Shown piece after piece: positions 11,646-24,680 of a stretch of DNA of 64,000 bases. Location: NCBI RefSeq assembly GCF_036850765.1, contig NC_089490.1, forward strand, positions 110,491,074 to 110,555,073. The letters run 5' to 3'. The DNA comes from Saccopteryx bilineata. Lineage: Eukaryota; Chordata; Mammalia; Chiroptera; Emballonuridae. Below the pieces are notes generated by a model. It saw only the letters and a list, made by a program, of their open reading frames with translations. It was not told the origin of the DNA and searched no databases. Each line of letters starts with the position of its first letter. The stretch's first letter is position 1. A program made the translations under genes and the position numbers.

Positions 11646-11847
11646 TGCTGATCTGTGGTAGCACAGCGGATAGAGCATAGGTCTGGAATGCTGAGTTTGC
11701 CAGTTAAAAACCCTGGACTTTCCCGATCAAGAAACATACAACAAACAAACAATGAACAACTAAAGGGAAGCAACTATGAGTTGATACTTCTCTCTCCCCA
11801 CCCTCTCCTCTCTATATAAAATCAATAAATAAAATCTTTTTTAAAAA
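11646..11847 (+). mobile_element. tRNA-derived SINE, short variant
   Basis: Begins near CTGATCTGTGGTAGCACAGC, has a diverged tRNA-like head, and ends in AT-rich sequence. A 17-bp duplication AAAGAAGATATACAAAT flanks it (11629-11645 and 11848-11864), giving firm borders. It sits inside an L1. Confidence 0.85.
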
Positions 11848-11864
11848 TAAAGAAGATATACAAA

Positions 11865-12380
11865 TATGATCATTAGTCATTAGTCAACATCATTAGTTAT
11901 TAGGGAAATGCAAATCAAAATTGTAATGAGATGCCATTGCACATTAAGATGCCATTAAGATGGTTACTATTAAAATAAAATAAATGGTGGCAAAAATGTA
12001 AAATTGAAACTCTTGTGCATTGCTGGAAGAAATGTAAAGCTCTGGCAGGTTTGCTCAGTGGCAGAGCATCGGCCTGCGTGTGGATGTCACAGGTTTGATT
12101 CCCAGTCAGGGCACACGGGAGAAGCACCCATCTGCTTCTCCACGCCTCCCGCTCTCGCTTCTCTCTCTCCATCTCTATCTCTATCTCTCTCTTCTCCTTT
12201 TGCAGCTATTGCTCAATTGGAGTAAGTTGGCCCTGGGTACTAAGGATGGCTCCATGGCCTCGCCCTTGGACACTAAAACCTAACTCCAGTTGCAACGGAG
12301 CAATGGCCTCAGATACGCAAAGCATAACCCCCTTGCTGGTTGGATTCTGGTGGGGCACATGTGGGAGTCTATCATAAGGC

Positions 12381-12416
<36 letters not shown>

Positions 12417-13110
12417 AATGTAAAATGATGCAGCCCATATAAAAACTACTACTTGTCAATTACTCAAAGATTAAACATAGATAGTGCCATATGTTCCTGC
12501 AAGTCTATAAAAATATAAAGTATATAGCAAAAAATTATAAGCAGGAACTCTAACAGATGTTTGTACACCAAATACACATTGCAGCATTATTCCAAAAGAT
12601 GGAAACAATTGAAGTACCAACATTTTGTTTTTATGAATGAATAAACAAAATGTACTATATGTATATATAGAATATATATAGAATAGGACATTCTTCATCT
12701 GTAAAAAGGAATTAACTTCTGATTCATGCTACTACAGGGATGACCAATGAAAATATGCTGAGCAAAATAAGCTAGAAGAAACAGAAAAATATATCATTCT
12801 AGTTATATTAAGAATCTGGAATTCAATAAAGGCAGAAAATATAGGCAAATTATAGCAACAGAAAATAGAATACTGGTTACCAGGGACTGGGAAGAAAAAA
12901 CATGGCAGTAATTGTTTAATGAAAATAGAGTGACTGTTTAGGATGATTTTTAAAAAGTTCTGTAAATGGGTAGTGGTGATAGTTATACTACATTGTTACT
13001 GTACTTAAAGTCACTAACTTACACACTTAAAAATGGTTACATTGGTAAATTCTATGTTATGTAGTTTTCCAAAATAAATGTATTTTTATAAAATGGGTTC
13101 TTGATTCACA
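11865..13110 (+). mobile_element. L1 3' part (ORF2 C-terminus and 3' UTR), interrupted by a SINE
   Basis: It continues the ORF2 text ('gggaaatgcaaatcaaaattgtaatgagatgcca'), then, after the SINE at 12039-12414, 'atgatgcagcccatataaaaac' and a 3' UTR ending near 'ttttccaaaataaatg'. The reverse-transcriptase frame is broken throughout. Confidence 0.75.
12039..12414 (+). mobile_element. tRNA-derived SINE (Rhin-like, long body)
   Basis: Contains the head CTCTGGCAGGTTTGCTCAG, B-box-like GGTTTGATTCCCAGTCAGGG, a body with GGATGGCTCCATGGCCTCGC, and a (GA)n tail at 12384-12412. The target duplication GAAATGTAAA occurs at 12029-12038 and 12415-12424. The ORFs in it are SINE artefacts. Confidence 0.9.
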
Positions 13111-13327
13111 CAACAGGAATAAATCATGTGATTTTACTAAATTAAATGAAAGAATACATATTCTATGATTTCATTCATATGATCTCTGCAAAAAACAAAA
13201 CTATGGAGACAGAAAACAAATCAGACATTGCCAGGCGTTAGAGGAGGGAAAAATGATTAAATACAAAGTGGGAGCACAGGGGAACTTTTGTGGTAAAAGG
13301 ACTATTCAGTATCCTACAAGCTAGTAG

Positions 13328-13675
13328 AGTGGTAGTCAAACTGGTCCCAACCACCCACTAGTGGGCTTTCCAGCTTTCACAGTGGACAGTAGTAGAGCAA
13401 CCAAAGTATAAATAAAAAGATAGATTTAACTATAGTAGGTTGTTTTATAAGGATTTATGGGCCAAAGTTTAACGAAATCCGATATAAAGTACTTGGTAAG
13501 TAATTATTATTATATGCTTTTACTTGCTATAACTCTGCTTTATAAATTTTATAAAGTAAAGTTATTTCCCTACTTTATAAATCCTCATTACTGTGGAATT
13601 GGTGGGCGGTTAGAAAATTTTACTACTAACAGATAAAAAAGTGGGCAGTAGGTATAAAAAGGTTGACTACACGGG
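13328..13675. mobile_element. hAT-like non-autonomous transposon with 8-bp target duplication
   Basis: The left end is AGTGGTAGTCAAAC and the right end is AAAGGTTGACTACACGG, imperfect inverted repeats. The 8-mer GCTAGTAG flanks the element exactly (13320-13327 and 13676-13683). The interior is AT-rich and contains a palindrome-like pair 'ctgctttataaattttataaagtaaag'. There is no transposase frame. This differs in sequence from the hAT at 3555. Confidence 0.85.
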
Positions 13676-14099
13676 GCTAGTAGGTACATGATTCTATACA
13701 TTGTTAAAGTCCACAGAATTGTGTACTAATCGAGAGGTCAGGGTATCACAATTAGCAGACTGTGAATATATATACAAACGTATAATGCAACTCTACAGAA
13801 GGTGGTGAAAAAATATAAAAACTGACTGAAATAGCTTTGGAAACTGGCATTTGACTGGAAATTTGTAAGGTCAAAGGTTGAAAAAGTCTAGAAAAAGAAC
13901 ATAAACACTACTCTATTTGGTCAGTTTGTTTCTCATGATGGAATGGTTTAAAACTTCTGAAACTGATTTACATGTATACTAGGTTTAAACAATAATAAAT
14001 GGTGGTCGTTGGGAGACAAGTTTAACACTTTCAGAGGCAAGCTACAAATAACAATGAGAGAAGGTTTGAATAAATCTCATGCTACTGGATTAGAATGAG

Positions 14100-15300
14100 A
14101 AACATCTGTATGAACTCATGTTTAGCTTAATATATATGCAATAGATTATACATAAACAAATATATATGTGTGTGCTACATGGCTTAGTATCACCTGGCTC
14201 TGTTCGCATAACGACCCTAGAATCAATGAAGTCCCAGGAGCATCAAACATACCCGGCACCCAGAACATGGTTTCTAATACTATTCACCAGTAAAAGGAAC
14301 TAGAGCTCCTTAGAGAAGTAAATGATTCTAAGGACACAGCAGAGAAGATGCTGGATGAGCTCAGACCATATTAAATGCCAGAAGGTAAAGAAGTACTCAA
14401 AAAATAAAAAGATCGGGGCGTGCCAAAGACACAAAGGTGCTAACCTGAAAGACCTCCGAATGGCCCATGCTAGAACAATTTAAGCAACAAAATAAATAAA
14501 GGAGTATTGGATTATAATTTAGGTATAAAGTTAATATTTGTGAGCCCATACTGTTATGGTTAAATAATTGAATAATTTATAAAATGGGAGAGAAAAGACA
14601 AATCTTTACAGAAGATTTTAAAATATTCCCTCTTTAGGAGGAGAATTTAAGCCTAACCAGGGTGGGCTGAACTTGATGGCATTCCTCCAAAAAACAGAGT
14701 AAAGAAAGCAGAAAATGGTCTCTTTACCTTGGAAAAAACTGGCCTATACTAACCAAATGATAAGGTTAATATCACCACCAATGCCATGTGGTTCCCTGCA
14801 ATCCTGATAAAACTATCAGTTGGGTGCTTTCATCTTTGTAACAGTGTTTCTAGAAGCCCATATCTCCAGTCTAAACATGAGAAATACATCAGGATGAATA
14901 AAAATTGAAAAATTGAGCCATTTTACATAAAATTTCATCACAAGTAAGGACAGATGGTGTCACACAACAAAGGAACAGATAAATAAATAAATGTCACATT
15001 GTTTCCTGAATTGAATCTTAAAAAAGAAAAAGGACTTGAGTAGAAAAAGTAAGAAAATTCTAATAAAAGCTGTAGTTTTACTATTATTTATTTTATTTTA
15101 TTTTATTTTTAGTTTTACTATTATTAATGTACCTTTGTTTAGTAATTTGGGTTTTACTATAGTAATGTAAGATGATTACATTAAGGGAAATTAGATGAAG
15201 ACTGTAAGTAAACTTTATGTACTATCTGTGCAACTTTTCTGTAAATCTAAAATTACTCTAAAATAAGAATTTATTTTATAAATTACATTTAAAGACTATA
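14100..15300 (+). repeat. Old L1 3' UTR-type sequence
   Basis: No coding frame is present. The end ('gtgcaacttttctgtaaatctaaaattactctaaaataagaa') resembles the 3' end of old L1M-type elements. A (TTTTA)n run lies at about 15090-15112. The subfamily is not determined. Confidence 0.5.
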
Positions 15301-15509
15301 CTTTATGCAAAAACTTGTAACACCTAACCCTATTAGGCATTTGAAAATATATATATAGAAGTTTATCACCAATTTTCAAAAGGTCAGAGAGAATTTTCTG
15401 TATGACTGATATTAAAACATTTTAGTGAGTGATTATTGTCGTGTTAAAATTCTATTTAATGCTGCTTACATGGTAAAAAGCATTTCTTTCATCAAAAGCA
15501 AAATATTGT

Positions 15510-15885
15510 CTGACCTATAGTGGCAAAATAGAATGTTGACCAGAGGCACTGAGGTCTCAGCTTTGAATCCCCAAGGTCATTGGCTTGAATGTGGGCTCAT
15601 CTGGTTTAAGCACAGGCTCGCTAGCTTGAGCACAGGGGTGCTGACTTGAGCATGGTAGCTGTCTTGAACCCAACGTCACTGGTTTGAATTCAAAGGTTAC
15701 CGGTTTGATCCTAAAGTTGCTAGCTTGAGCAAGGATTGATTCACTGGCTCAGCTGGAGCCCCCTCCCTTGGCGCCCCAGTTAAGGCAAGCATGAGAAGCA
15801 ATCAATGAACTAAAGTGAAGCAGCTACAAGTTGATGCTTCTCATCTCTCTCCTCCTGTCTGTCTCTCTCCTTCGCTTAAAAAAAA
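15510..15885 (+). mobile_element. tRNA-derived SINE (CTGACC type)
   Basis: A diverged copy of the second SINE family: TCTGACCTATAGTGGCAAAA head, repeats of 'ggcttgagc', a 'aagcaatcaatgaac' motif, and a pyrimidine-rich end before poly-A. GCAAAATAYTG occurs on both sides and may be the target duplication. Confidence 0.8.
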
Positions 15886-15899
15886 GGCAAAATACTGAA

Positions 15900-18800
15900 T
15901 ACTAATAGATGTAACTTATTAGCTCAAATTATGAAATATTAGATGGGACAGAAAGAAAAATGAACTTACACTTTATGGTGTTTAGTGTATAAAGGAAGTT
16001 AGAAAATAAAAATGGATTTTTAATTTTTAAGTCAGAGAATAAAGCTTAAAGAAACTTTTGAAAAATAAAGTACACAAAAAATACTTTTAAATAGAATTAT
16101 ACTTCAGTCAATCAGTTGACAAGTAGGTAGAACAAAAAGGTGATGTTTTTCTCTCTCCCTCTCCCTCTCTATCTACCTTCGTGTTGCTCTCTTCCTTCCT
16201 CTCTCTTTCTCTAAAATATTGTGTACTTCATAAATGATATATATTCTGTTCTCAGAGATAATATTTTCTTAGCATTCTTCTCCTTTCCATATTTTGAATT
16301 CTGAGTCCTTGAAGATTGCTTTTTGATCATGGTGCTAACTGAAGGCTAATTGAGTCTTACATGAAATGAACATACTCTACAGTGTACTGTAAGTTTTGGA
16401 TGTTTTTGTGTTTATATACATGTTTGTATTGAAATTAAGATAGAAGGACACCGAACAAAATGTTAACAATACCTATTAGTTAGTATTATTATCTAATAAT
16501 ATAATGTGTTATTATTTTTTTATAAATTTAAAATTATTTCAGGATTAAATGAGGTAATACCTGCAAATGCTTAACACAATGTTGACATCTTGCCAAGTGT
16601 TCAATAATTTGAGTGAATTAATATTTTAAAATTGGAGAAGCTAATTTGTACAGTGACATAATCATAGTCGATTCTGTTGATTGTGAAAGATTTAAAAATT
16701 AGTGAAATATTTATAATAATGGAGCAGATGTGTTTTATGCTGAAAATAATTATTACATTATATAATTGTTTTGAAAAGATAAATTGCTGTTCAAAAGTAT
16801 AATAGTGAAAAAAGAATTAAGAAGTAGATCAGAGACAACTTTATGATCAAGTGGAGAAAGTAGTACTAGGAAGATCTGAAGAAAATTAGACGGGTTCACA
16901 AATGTGAGAAGCTAGAGTCTAAGCGAATACTTTCAAGCTCTCATATTCCAATCACAACCGTGTTGAGTGTTGAGCTTTCCAGATGCCTGTTTCTCAGTGA
17001 ACTCTAGCAGTTGGAGAGAGAAGAATAAAATGAAAAATGACCACACAAAACCAATAAGGGCATATAGCCAGAACATGAAAACATTACTCTTTCACACCTT
17101 GTGGTAATCTTTTGATTACACTCATTCTGTTTTATCATTTCTATAAAAACATATTTTTACATCAAAATCAATTTCCGGTTAATCATCATTTCTCTATTCT
17201 AGAACCCAATGAAAAAATTTTGCAAATGTGCCAACTCAAATGTGTTTTTTTGAATAAATTAAATCCACAATTGAAATATATTTCTTCACTGTGTTTTCAT
17301 TCTATTGAATGGTGGAAACAGGTAAAACTATTTCAATCTTTTTCAACTGAGATAAGATCTATGTATTTCAACCACATAGTCATGGTTCACCCATTACACC
17401 ATGGGCAATGTGATATCAGACTACTGAAGAGAAAGCTAATATATTTCTGTTTTTTGTAATTAGAACACAGACTAGAGGGGAAGGGAACCAAAAATCATTA
17501 AAGCCTGAAGATTTGTCTAAGTATATTTTATTTATGCTGGAATAAACTGAAAAAGAGACTATGAAAATATTATAGAAAACTGTTTCAAAAAATAAAGCAA
17601 ATGTTTTAGATATGTTTTAAAAGAACCAGGGCTCGAGTGGCTTTCACTCCAATAAAGCTCAAGACCTTAAATTTTACTATTCAAACATTTTTCAGATGCA
17701 TGTGGGGAGACTATTAGTGTTCATGTATTTTCACTTAGCTAATATTATAGTAGTTTACAAGATGAATGTAAAATTCTCATAAAGTACAATTTCCATTGAA
17801 AGCCCATAACATTATTTTCTGAAATAGAGATTATATTTAGATTCTTACTATTTGACTATTTGGTGGTGGTTGTCATAGTGGTTATAGTGATCTTTTTTTT
17901 TTTTAATGTGCACTTTGAATTCTATGCAAAATCAGCACAGCCTTTAAATTAACTTTCCCACTCAGCTCCTCTGTTAAAAAAATAACGGCCTTCTTCCATG
18001 AAAGGATGCAGATGGTGAAATCTGAAGATTAAATGTAAACTGTTTTCTCACATCTCTGTGTAGCTGACCAGTACTGAAGGCTCATGGGTAACAAGAGCAG
18101 ATAAGAAAGGGAGCGCAAAAGAATCGCCTTGTGCTCCAGCTCACCCACATCCAGTCCATCTGCTTGCAGGGCCACCTCTTCCATCTGGACCAGACTCCAC
18201 TGCTATCAACAATTCTCCCACACTGACACAGGTATCACCAACTATCTCTACAGCTGTGGGCTCAGCACCTCTCGTTGTTATCAGTGCCACTTGATTGCAT
18301 TTACAGAGCAAAAAGAATAATTTTTTTTTGAAATCTGTTACATTCATTCTTGCAGGCTCATGAGCTGAGCAATTCAGATTTAAAAATTGTTTTGCAAGTA
18401 AATTTCTTCCTATGAAGTTTTCTTGGTTTAACGTTGAATATAGCTTTGTTAACAAATATTTCAATATATTTATTGGATTAACAAATGCGTAGAAAGAGCA
18501 TATCATTGAGGACAGGATATGGGTAATTAAGTAATTATGTAATCAATTATTATTTTTTTGATTCTCTAAATTACATCTGTCTCTAAACTTTGCTATTTAT
18601 GTGATACATGTTCACATTCTTGATATATTCTAGATGAGGTAAAGGATTTTTAAAGGCATTATAAATATATTTCTGTTTTCTTATGATGTTATCTTGTGTG
18701 AAATAATTAAATGTCATAGTGAATATTATAAACACACTGAAGTTTATATATTTGTTACTCATAAAATATAACAATGGAGCATGATGTTGAGCAAATAAAA

Positions 18801-19640
18801 ATATGCAAAAGGGTTTAAGTTGATGGTACATGGGTAACTAGTGGACATAAGAATGTTTAAACTTTTTCTGTAATCAGAATTCTATTCCATATAAATTTCT
18901 GTATATTTAAATAATATTTAAAGTACTTAAAACAAGTTAATTTACTTTTAATTTGCAAGTAAAATCAATATTTCAAAGTAATTAGTTGCTTTTAGCATAT
19001 GCCTTCAAATTTATGGCATACCTCAACTCACCCAATAGGAGTGCCTGTTAATCAACGTGCATTCCATTTTAAGGAATTCATTTCTAACACCATGTTAGTA
19101 GAGATGGCAACAATCTTTAGGAGATTATAGGAAGCAAATGCCTATGAGTCTTTACAAAAGTGAAGATAAATTTTAAAAAAATATATCAGGAGAGCTCATG
19201 AAGGAGAAATTTTATATTAATCCATTATGTAACATGATATAACTTTAAATACAAATGACTCATAAAATTTTACTTGGTACTTTTCTGGACAGGGACAATG
19301 TTTAAGTGTAGTATAAAAATTTCATAAATCATAGCATTTTTAACCTATTAAAATTAAATTTTATGTTTGGAGAAGTCCAGGTATAGCAAGTAAAATATCA
19401 ATATCCAAGTATCTAAAGAGAGAGAATAACTGATTATTTTAAAAAAGGGAAAGAAAATAATTGATTGTAAAAATTTTTCTTAAAAAAAATGACAAAGGTA
19501 AAATCATTCATCAGTAGTTATATGACATGAAATATAATATAATTATGCATAGAGAACGTAGAAAGGATAGAACCTAAAAACCTTGAAAAAAAAAGAAAAA
19601 GACTATCAATTTGTGCCTTTTATATTTGTATCTTAAAATT
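15900..19640. other. AT-rich interval without a recognised gene
   Basis: It is mostly AT-rich intergenic sequence. A slightly GC-richer patch at about 18050-18320 gives short ORFs on both strands (63 and 121 codons) with no family motif; it may be an old retroposed fragment. The 115-codon plus ORF at 17112-17459 has no known motif and no splice context. A pyrimidine-rich SINE-like remnant lies near 16140-16215. Confidence 0.35.
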
Positions 19641-19648
19641 TTCCAGAA

Positions 19649-19718
19649 ATGAATGAAAAAAATTTAACATATGCAGATGTAAAATATCGTCCTTCTAAGA
19701 AGCAAAAACAAAAAAAAA
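19649..19718 (+). pseudogene. Gene A exon 1, cytoplasmic, ITIM-like
   Basis: Starts MNEKNLTYADVKYRP; Tyr8 lies in LTYADV, which fits the ITIM pattern (I/V/L/S)xYxx(L/V/I). A basic Lys-rich stretch follows. The donor is A|GTGAGT, phase 1. An acceptor-like TTTTCCAG ends 2 bp before the ATG, as also seen near the ATG of gene B, so an upstream non-coding exon is likely. Confidence 0.75.
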
Positions 19719-20026
19719 GTGAGTATTATTTTCCATTCCTATTGAATCTTGATATAATTTTCTGTTCTTTGTTAAATCATTTCTCTAAAGATTTTCATCA
19801 TAATTTACCACATGACATATTATATCTAACTTATTTTTCAGATTTTGTCATTTAAAAAATTTACCCAATGGACGTTACCTAGAAAGAAGAAAACAATTAC
19901 AAAGATTTCTTTTATTTGAGAAATAAAATCTTTTGTCAATTCTATTCACACATATTAATAGCCTAATGCTTTGTGAGAAAAAGCGTGACTATTAAGCAGT
20001 AACCACATCTCTGTTTTAATCTCCAG

Positions 20027-20122
20027 AGATAAAAGAGCAGCATATTTATTCAGATGTGAAAACATCTGCTTCATAGTCCAGTCAGACGAAGATAACAAGA
20101 CCTCGATCATCTAAAGAAAAAG
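20027..20122 (+). pseudogene. Gene A optional cytoplasmic exon with stop codon
   Basis: An acceptor TTAATCTCCAG and a donor AAAAAG|GTAGAG bound a 96-bp, phase 1-1 segment. It reads KIKEQHIYSDVKTSAS and then TAG at 20074-20076. The tyrosine motif has His at -2, so it is not a canonical ITIM. Gene B has no equivalent between its first two exons. This may be a decayed exon or a chance one. Confidence 0.5.
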
Positions 20123-20930
20123 GTAGAGTTTATGTAGAGGACCAGCTTATATGTCCTCAAATTGCAGAGCCTATGTGTACATAATTCAAGTAAAATGTGG
20201 CAGAAAACTCTGTTCTGAAGTAGTGTTCCAGTTTCATGAGGTTTTTTAAATCATATTTTATAATTTAAGCTCCTTCAGAAAAAGCAGTATTGAAAATTAA
20301 ATATCCAGAGATTGAATGTAGTTTGAGTTCTGTACACATACATGCATTACGGAGTAAATAGGAAAAGCGTTTCTTTTCAACTTCTTTGGAAACAATTGTG
20401 ACTCTCCTGATATCACTATCACTTATTCTACAAAGTTTCAAGAGACAATATTTAGTGAACATGATCTGATACAAAGGTAGGATTATAATTTCTTCTCTAC
20501 AATAGCTGTGGTTAATCTTACTGTTGAAGGACACTAGTGAGAAAGGCTCCAATGAGAAAATTGTTATGTGTATGCAAGCATATGATATCTCCAAAATAAT
20601 ATATATCTTTTGATTTGGAATCAATAAAAATGACTTATTTAAAAGTATATTTACATTTTTAAAACCAAGTACATAAATCTAATATTTCTTTGTATTCATA
20701 AATCATTGAGATAAATTAGGGAATTATTTTGGTAAAGTTAGAATAAATGATTTCCTCAAGAGAACACAGGGATAGAATCGAAAGCAGAACCCAGGCATCT
20801 AATTCTCAGTCTATTGTTGGTTCCAATTGGTCAGTATTCAATTTAAATTATGATTTCAAATCTGAAGACATTCAAAAGGTAAGGTTTTTAATTTATGGAG
20901 TCTCCTTGTAAACTCTCCTCTTTAATTCAG

Positions 20931-21053
20931 TCCTCTATTTGCTGAGTTCCTCAATCTCTCTTTTCCTCCCTTCACTTTTATTTACCTGGTGCCTCATTCT
21001 TGGAATCCTCTGTTTCTTTCTCCTTTTAACAACTGGAATCTTGGGATTCATGG
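20931..21053 (+). pseudogene. Gene A transmembrane exon
   Basis: The acceptor is TTTAATTCAG and the donor ATGG|GTAAGT, phase 1-1, 123 bp. The frame contains LILGILCFFLLLTTGILGFM, with no charged residue in the membrane segment, consistent with an inhibitory receptor. Confidence 0.8.
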
Positions 21054-21979
21054 GTAAGTTAAACAAGACCTGTGGCCTAAATCACTTATCTTTTTCTTAG
21101 GAGTCACTATTTTTACTAGTATTTCTCTCCTACTAGTTCCATAGCCATGATCTCCATTTCTACCGAGGAAACCCCTCCTCCTGCCTTCATCACGAATGTA
21201 ATCATTTGGCCATTTCAAAGTTCATTAAAAGCTTCTGGTGTTTTTTGTTTGTGTGTGTTTTTGTTTGTTCTTGTTTTTTGTTTTTTACATATAATGCCTG
21301 AATTGTATCCAGGATATTGCCAGGAATGGTATAATGAGCATTTGCTGCTGGTTGATCATGCTGTGTGCACATTAACTTTCTTTCTCCTCTCTGACATTTT
21401 TTTAATTACTGTCAAGTCCTCTTGGAACCTTCATTCTGAAGCTCAAATTTACTTTTCTAATTATTTATTCTTATAAATGCCTAATTCAGTTCAACATATT
21501 TTTCTCCTATAATATTGTAATTGCCTCCTAATAAGTCTAACATCAACAGACTCCAAAATCCTGTTGACATTGGCACAAAAACTTCTCCAGATATATTTCT
21601 GATCATGTCCTTAAAATGCTGAGAAATCATTAATGGTTTTTTCATTCTCCACTGAATTATGTTAAAATTCCCCTACTTATATTTGCTTTTATAATCATAA
21701 TCTTACTTAAACCAAACAATTTTAAGTTTTACTCATGTTTAATTAGCTTCAACTTATTCTAGATCACCTGCTGTTTCCCGCACTTTCTCTAAGCTTCTTT
21801 GTCCTGGCACATTTGGTCATTCTGTTCCCTCACTGCACAGCTTTCTGCCTACAGCCCATCTCTGCCTATGCATTTCATACCCGTTTTATAAAATATGGAT
21901 TATTCACTTTTGAGTTAATGTTTGTTAAGTGATATGAGGTGAATATGAGCCATTTTTCCATTTATTCAGTTCTTTAATA

Positions 21980-22480
21980 TTTCTCCAAAGTCATTTAATT
22001 TTTAAGAGTAGATTTTTACACTACCTTTTAAAAATTTATTTCTGCGTATTCTATTATTTTTAAGCTATTATAAATATTTTCTCTTAATTTATTTTTAACA
22101 TTGCTGTTAGTATAAAGAAATATGGTTATATTTCTATATTGCTCTTACACCATGTAGCATTGTAGATCACTAGCTCTTAGTAGTTTTAGTGAATGTCTTC
22201 AGATTTTCTCCGTAAACTATCTGGATAGTTTTATGTCATTTCTTGGATAATTTAACTAATTAACACCTTTAAGTTCCATGATGAATAAAATTGGTGACAT
22301 GCATATTGTCATCTTGTTTCTAATATTAGGGGAAGAGCATTCAGCCTTTCAACCAGAAGATATAGCTTTGAGCATGTACACAATTGCCTAGAGATGACAG
22401 TGATTTTAGCAAAGTCTTCTTTGACTCTGTCTTTCCCCGATCTCACTTAAGACGGTTAAGATACCTGCTTGCATTGGTAT
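21980..22480 (-). repeat. L1 ORF2 fragment, minus strand
   Basis: Plus-strand text such as 'gacatgcatattgtcatcttgtttctaatattaggggaagagcattcagcctttcaac' is the complement of L1 reverse-transcriptase coding sequence. It lies in the intron of gene A between the transmembrane and stalk exons. Confidence 0.55.
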
Positions 22481-24214
22481 CACAGCCATCTGTTAGACTC
22501 TACTAATTGCTGGCTGATGACTCTAGTTTTTGACGATGTTCTGAGGAATAAACTCCCCCAAAGTCTAATCTAATTTGGCTTGTCTTTTTTTCAGGGGTAG
22601 TATTTGAAACCAGTCTTTGACATTTGTATTCACCCCAAGAAGGCTTTTTTTTTTAGCTATGTCTTCCGTTCTATCCAATAAATTGACTCAACTATTTTTA
22701 AAATGATTGCTTTCATGGAGATATAAACCTCTTCTTAGCTCTTTACAACCATTCCCTATTCCTCACGTCCCACCTCCACTACAGTCCCTTCAATGTCCAT
22801 GGTTATCAAGAGCATCCTTAGGCTTAAACTTTCCAGATCAAATAAAATTACTTCCTTTGGGAAAATTTAAAGCTCCTTATCTAATGACATGCTTGAAACA
22901 GAGACAGTGGCCCACTTTTCTGGGTAACACCTTTGCTTTATGAGCCAGGTCATGGAAGGAAGGGAGAGTAACTTCTGGTTTTTTCGGCTTGCCTTTCTCC
23001 TACTGAGAGATAGTCTGGAATGTGAGCTCAGATGAGAGCAAACAAAGCTCCAATATTCTTGACCTACTCCAACCAAAAGAGCTCTCCTCTACTCTATAGG
23101 TATGGGTTGGGTGGAGGGGAGGAGCTCCAACCCCATAGCCACATTGCCTAGAATTTAACTTATGCAACATAGAACTAGGAGGAATAAAAAATGCTGGAGA
23201 GATAGCCTTAGCTCATGATGTCTATGTAGAGATATCATAGACTGGGACCTGAGAGGAAAAGGAGCTTACTTTTTCTGGGGACAACCACTTATAGTGTATA
23301 CTCCATGATGTTGACCTCAGGTGGGGTAAGAGAACAGGATATGACTCAAGTTGTACAGACTCTTACTGTTCTTATCATGATTTAGTCGCTATTTCTTAAT
23401 TTAAAATATACCTTTAAGACAAGTTTTGAATATATTAAATGTTTTGTTTTGTTTCTTTTCATAATAATTGATTTCATATTGTCTGTTTTGCTAAGCTTAT
23501 CATGCCACCATTCTGAGAGGGGCATTGTGTATTTTTAATTTTAATGTACTTTTTAGAAGTAAAACCTGATATTTTTATGACATGATATTTGTTTGTCTTT
23601 CCATTCTTATCTCCCTAAAATCCCTTATGTGAAACCTATCTTTTGATGTACTGAATAACTTTGGATTACATTACTTTAATATTTCATGTTTACTCCATTT
23701 GTTTACTTTAGAAAACTATTGCAACAAACTAGAATTTTGGTGTCTTTTTCACTTTTTTGCCTTTCTTTCATACATAGAGAAAAGACAAATTTAAGATGGA
23801 CATTAACATGTGAAGTCTTACTGATTGCATCACAATATTCTACACTTTCCAGTTAGTCATTCAACTCTCTGCTGAGTTCTAGCAGCAACACTCAATATTC
23901 TTTGTATTACCATTTACATAGTACTCTAACTGCTCACTCTGGGCATCACAATGAGTGAATTTCTTGAGGACAGAATCTTTGCATAATTCATTGTTCTGTC
24001 ATCAAGTTTCACTAAAAAGTGTTTTCATTAATCAATGTATTTTTAACAAATGATAGATGTCTGTGTAAATTATATGCTGAGAGGAAATGCCTAAAGTGGA
24101 CACAAATAAAAATACCCCTTACTCTTCACCATTGACTAATATATTAAAATTAAAATGCTCCTTTTTATTCAATGCCATGTTATATTCTCCTTGAGCTAAT
24201 GATGTTGAGTAAAG

Positions 24215-24328
24215 TTTTCCAGGCTCATCAGAAATGCCAAACACAGAAATCGCCATTGGACTGCAGAATAAAGGAAGACAATTCCACATTTAAAAACCTA
24301 ACTCCCAAAGAGGAACCACCTAACACAG
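24215..24328 (+). pseudogene. Gene A stalk exon
   Basis: A 114-bp exon, phase 1-1, with acceptor GTAAAG| and donor ACAG|GTATGC. It reads FQAHQKCQTQKSPLDC and continues with two N-glycosylation sites (NST and NLT). The acceptor was chosen by phase: a stronger-looking TTTTCCAG 8 bp downstream would put the exon out of frame. It has the same length as the gene B stalk exon. Confidence 0.72.
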
Positions 24329-24680
24329 GTATGCAGGTAAATGGATTGAAGACTGAGACCAACAAGTGTTTCTCAGTTTCCCTCAATCATCTGATATTCT
24401 GCTTAAATTGAATATTCTTATAGAATAAACAATTGTGAAATCCAAATTTCTTCTTTATTTAATTGAACAAAAATAAATCACCTGTCCTTGAGGTTAGATT
24501 TTTCTATATGCATAATATTATATTTTTTAAAGTAGTACCAGTTCAACAGAAAAACAAACAAAAAACCTAGGTTTTCATTACCAGACCCTGTATTCATTAT
24601 TTGGACCTTTATTATGGGTATGTAGATCAGGTACTAAGTTTAGATTATCTCTGTACCTACAGATTTTATTAAGTCGAAAG

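Noticed and set aside
18129..18506. 63-codon plus and 121-codon minus ORFs
   Set aside because: No family motif or phase-matched partners; the longer one depends on AT-rich flank. Left unassigned.
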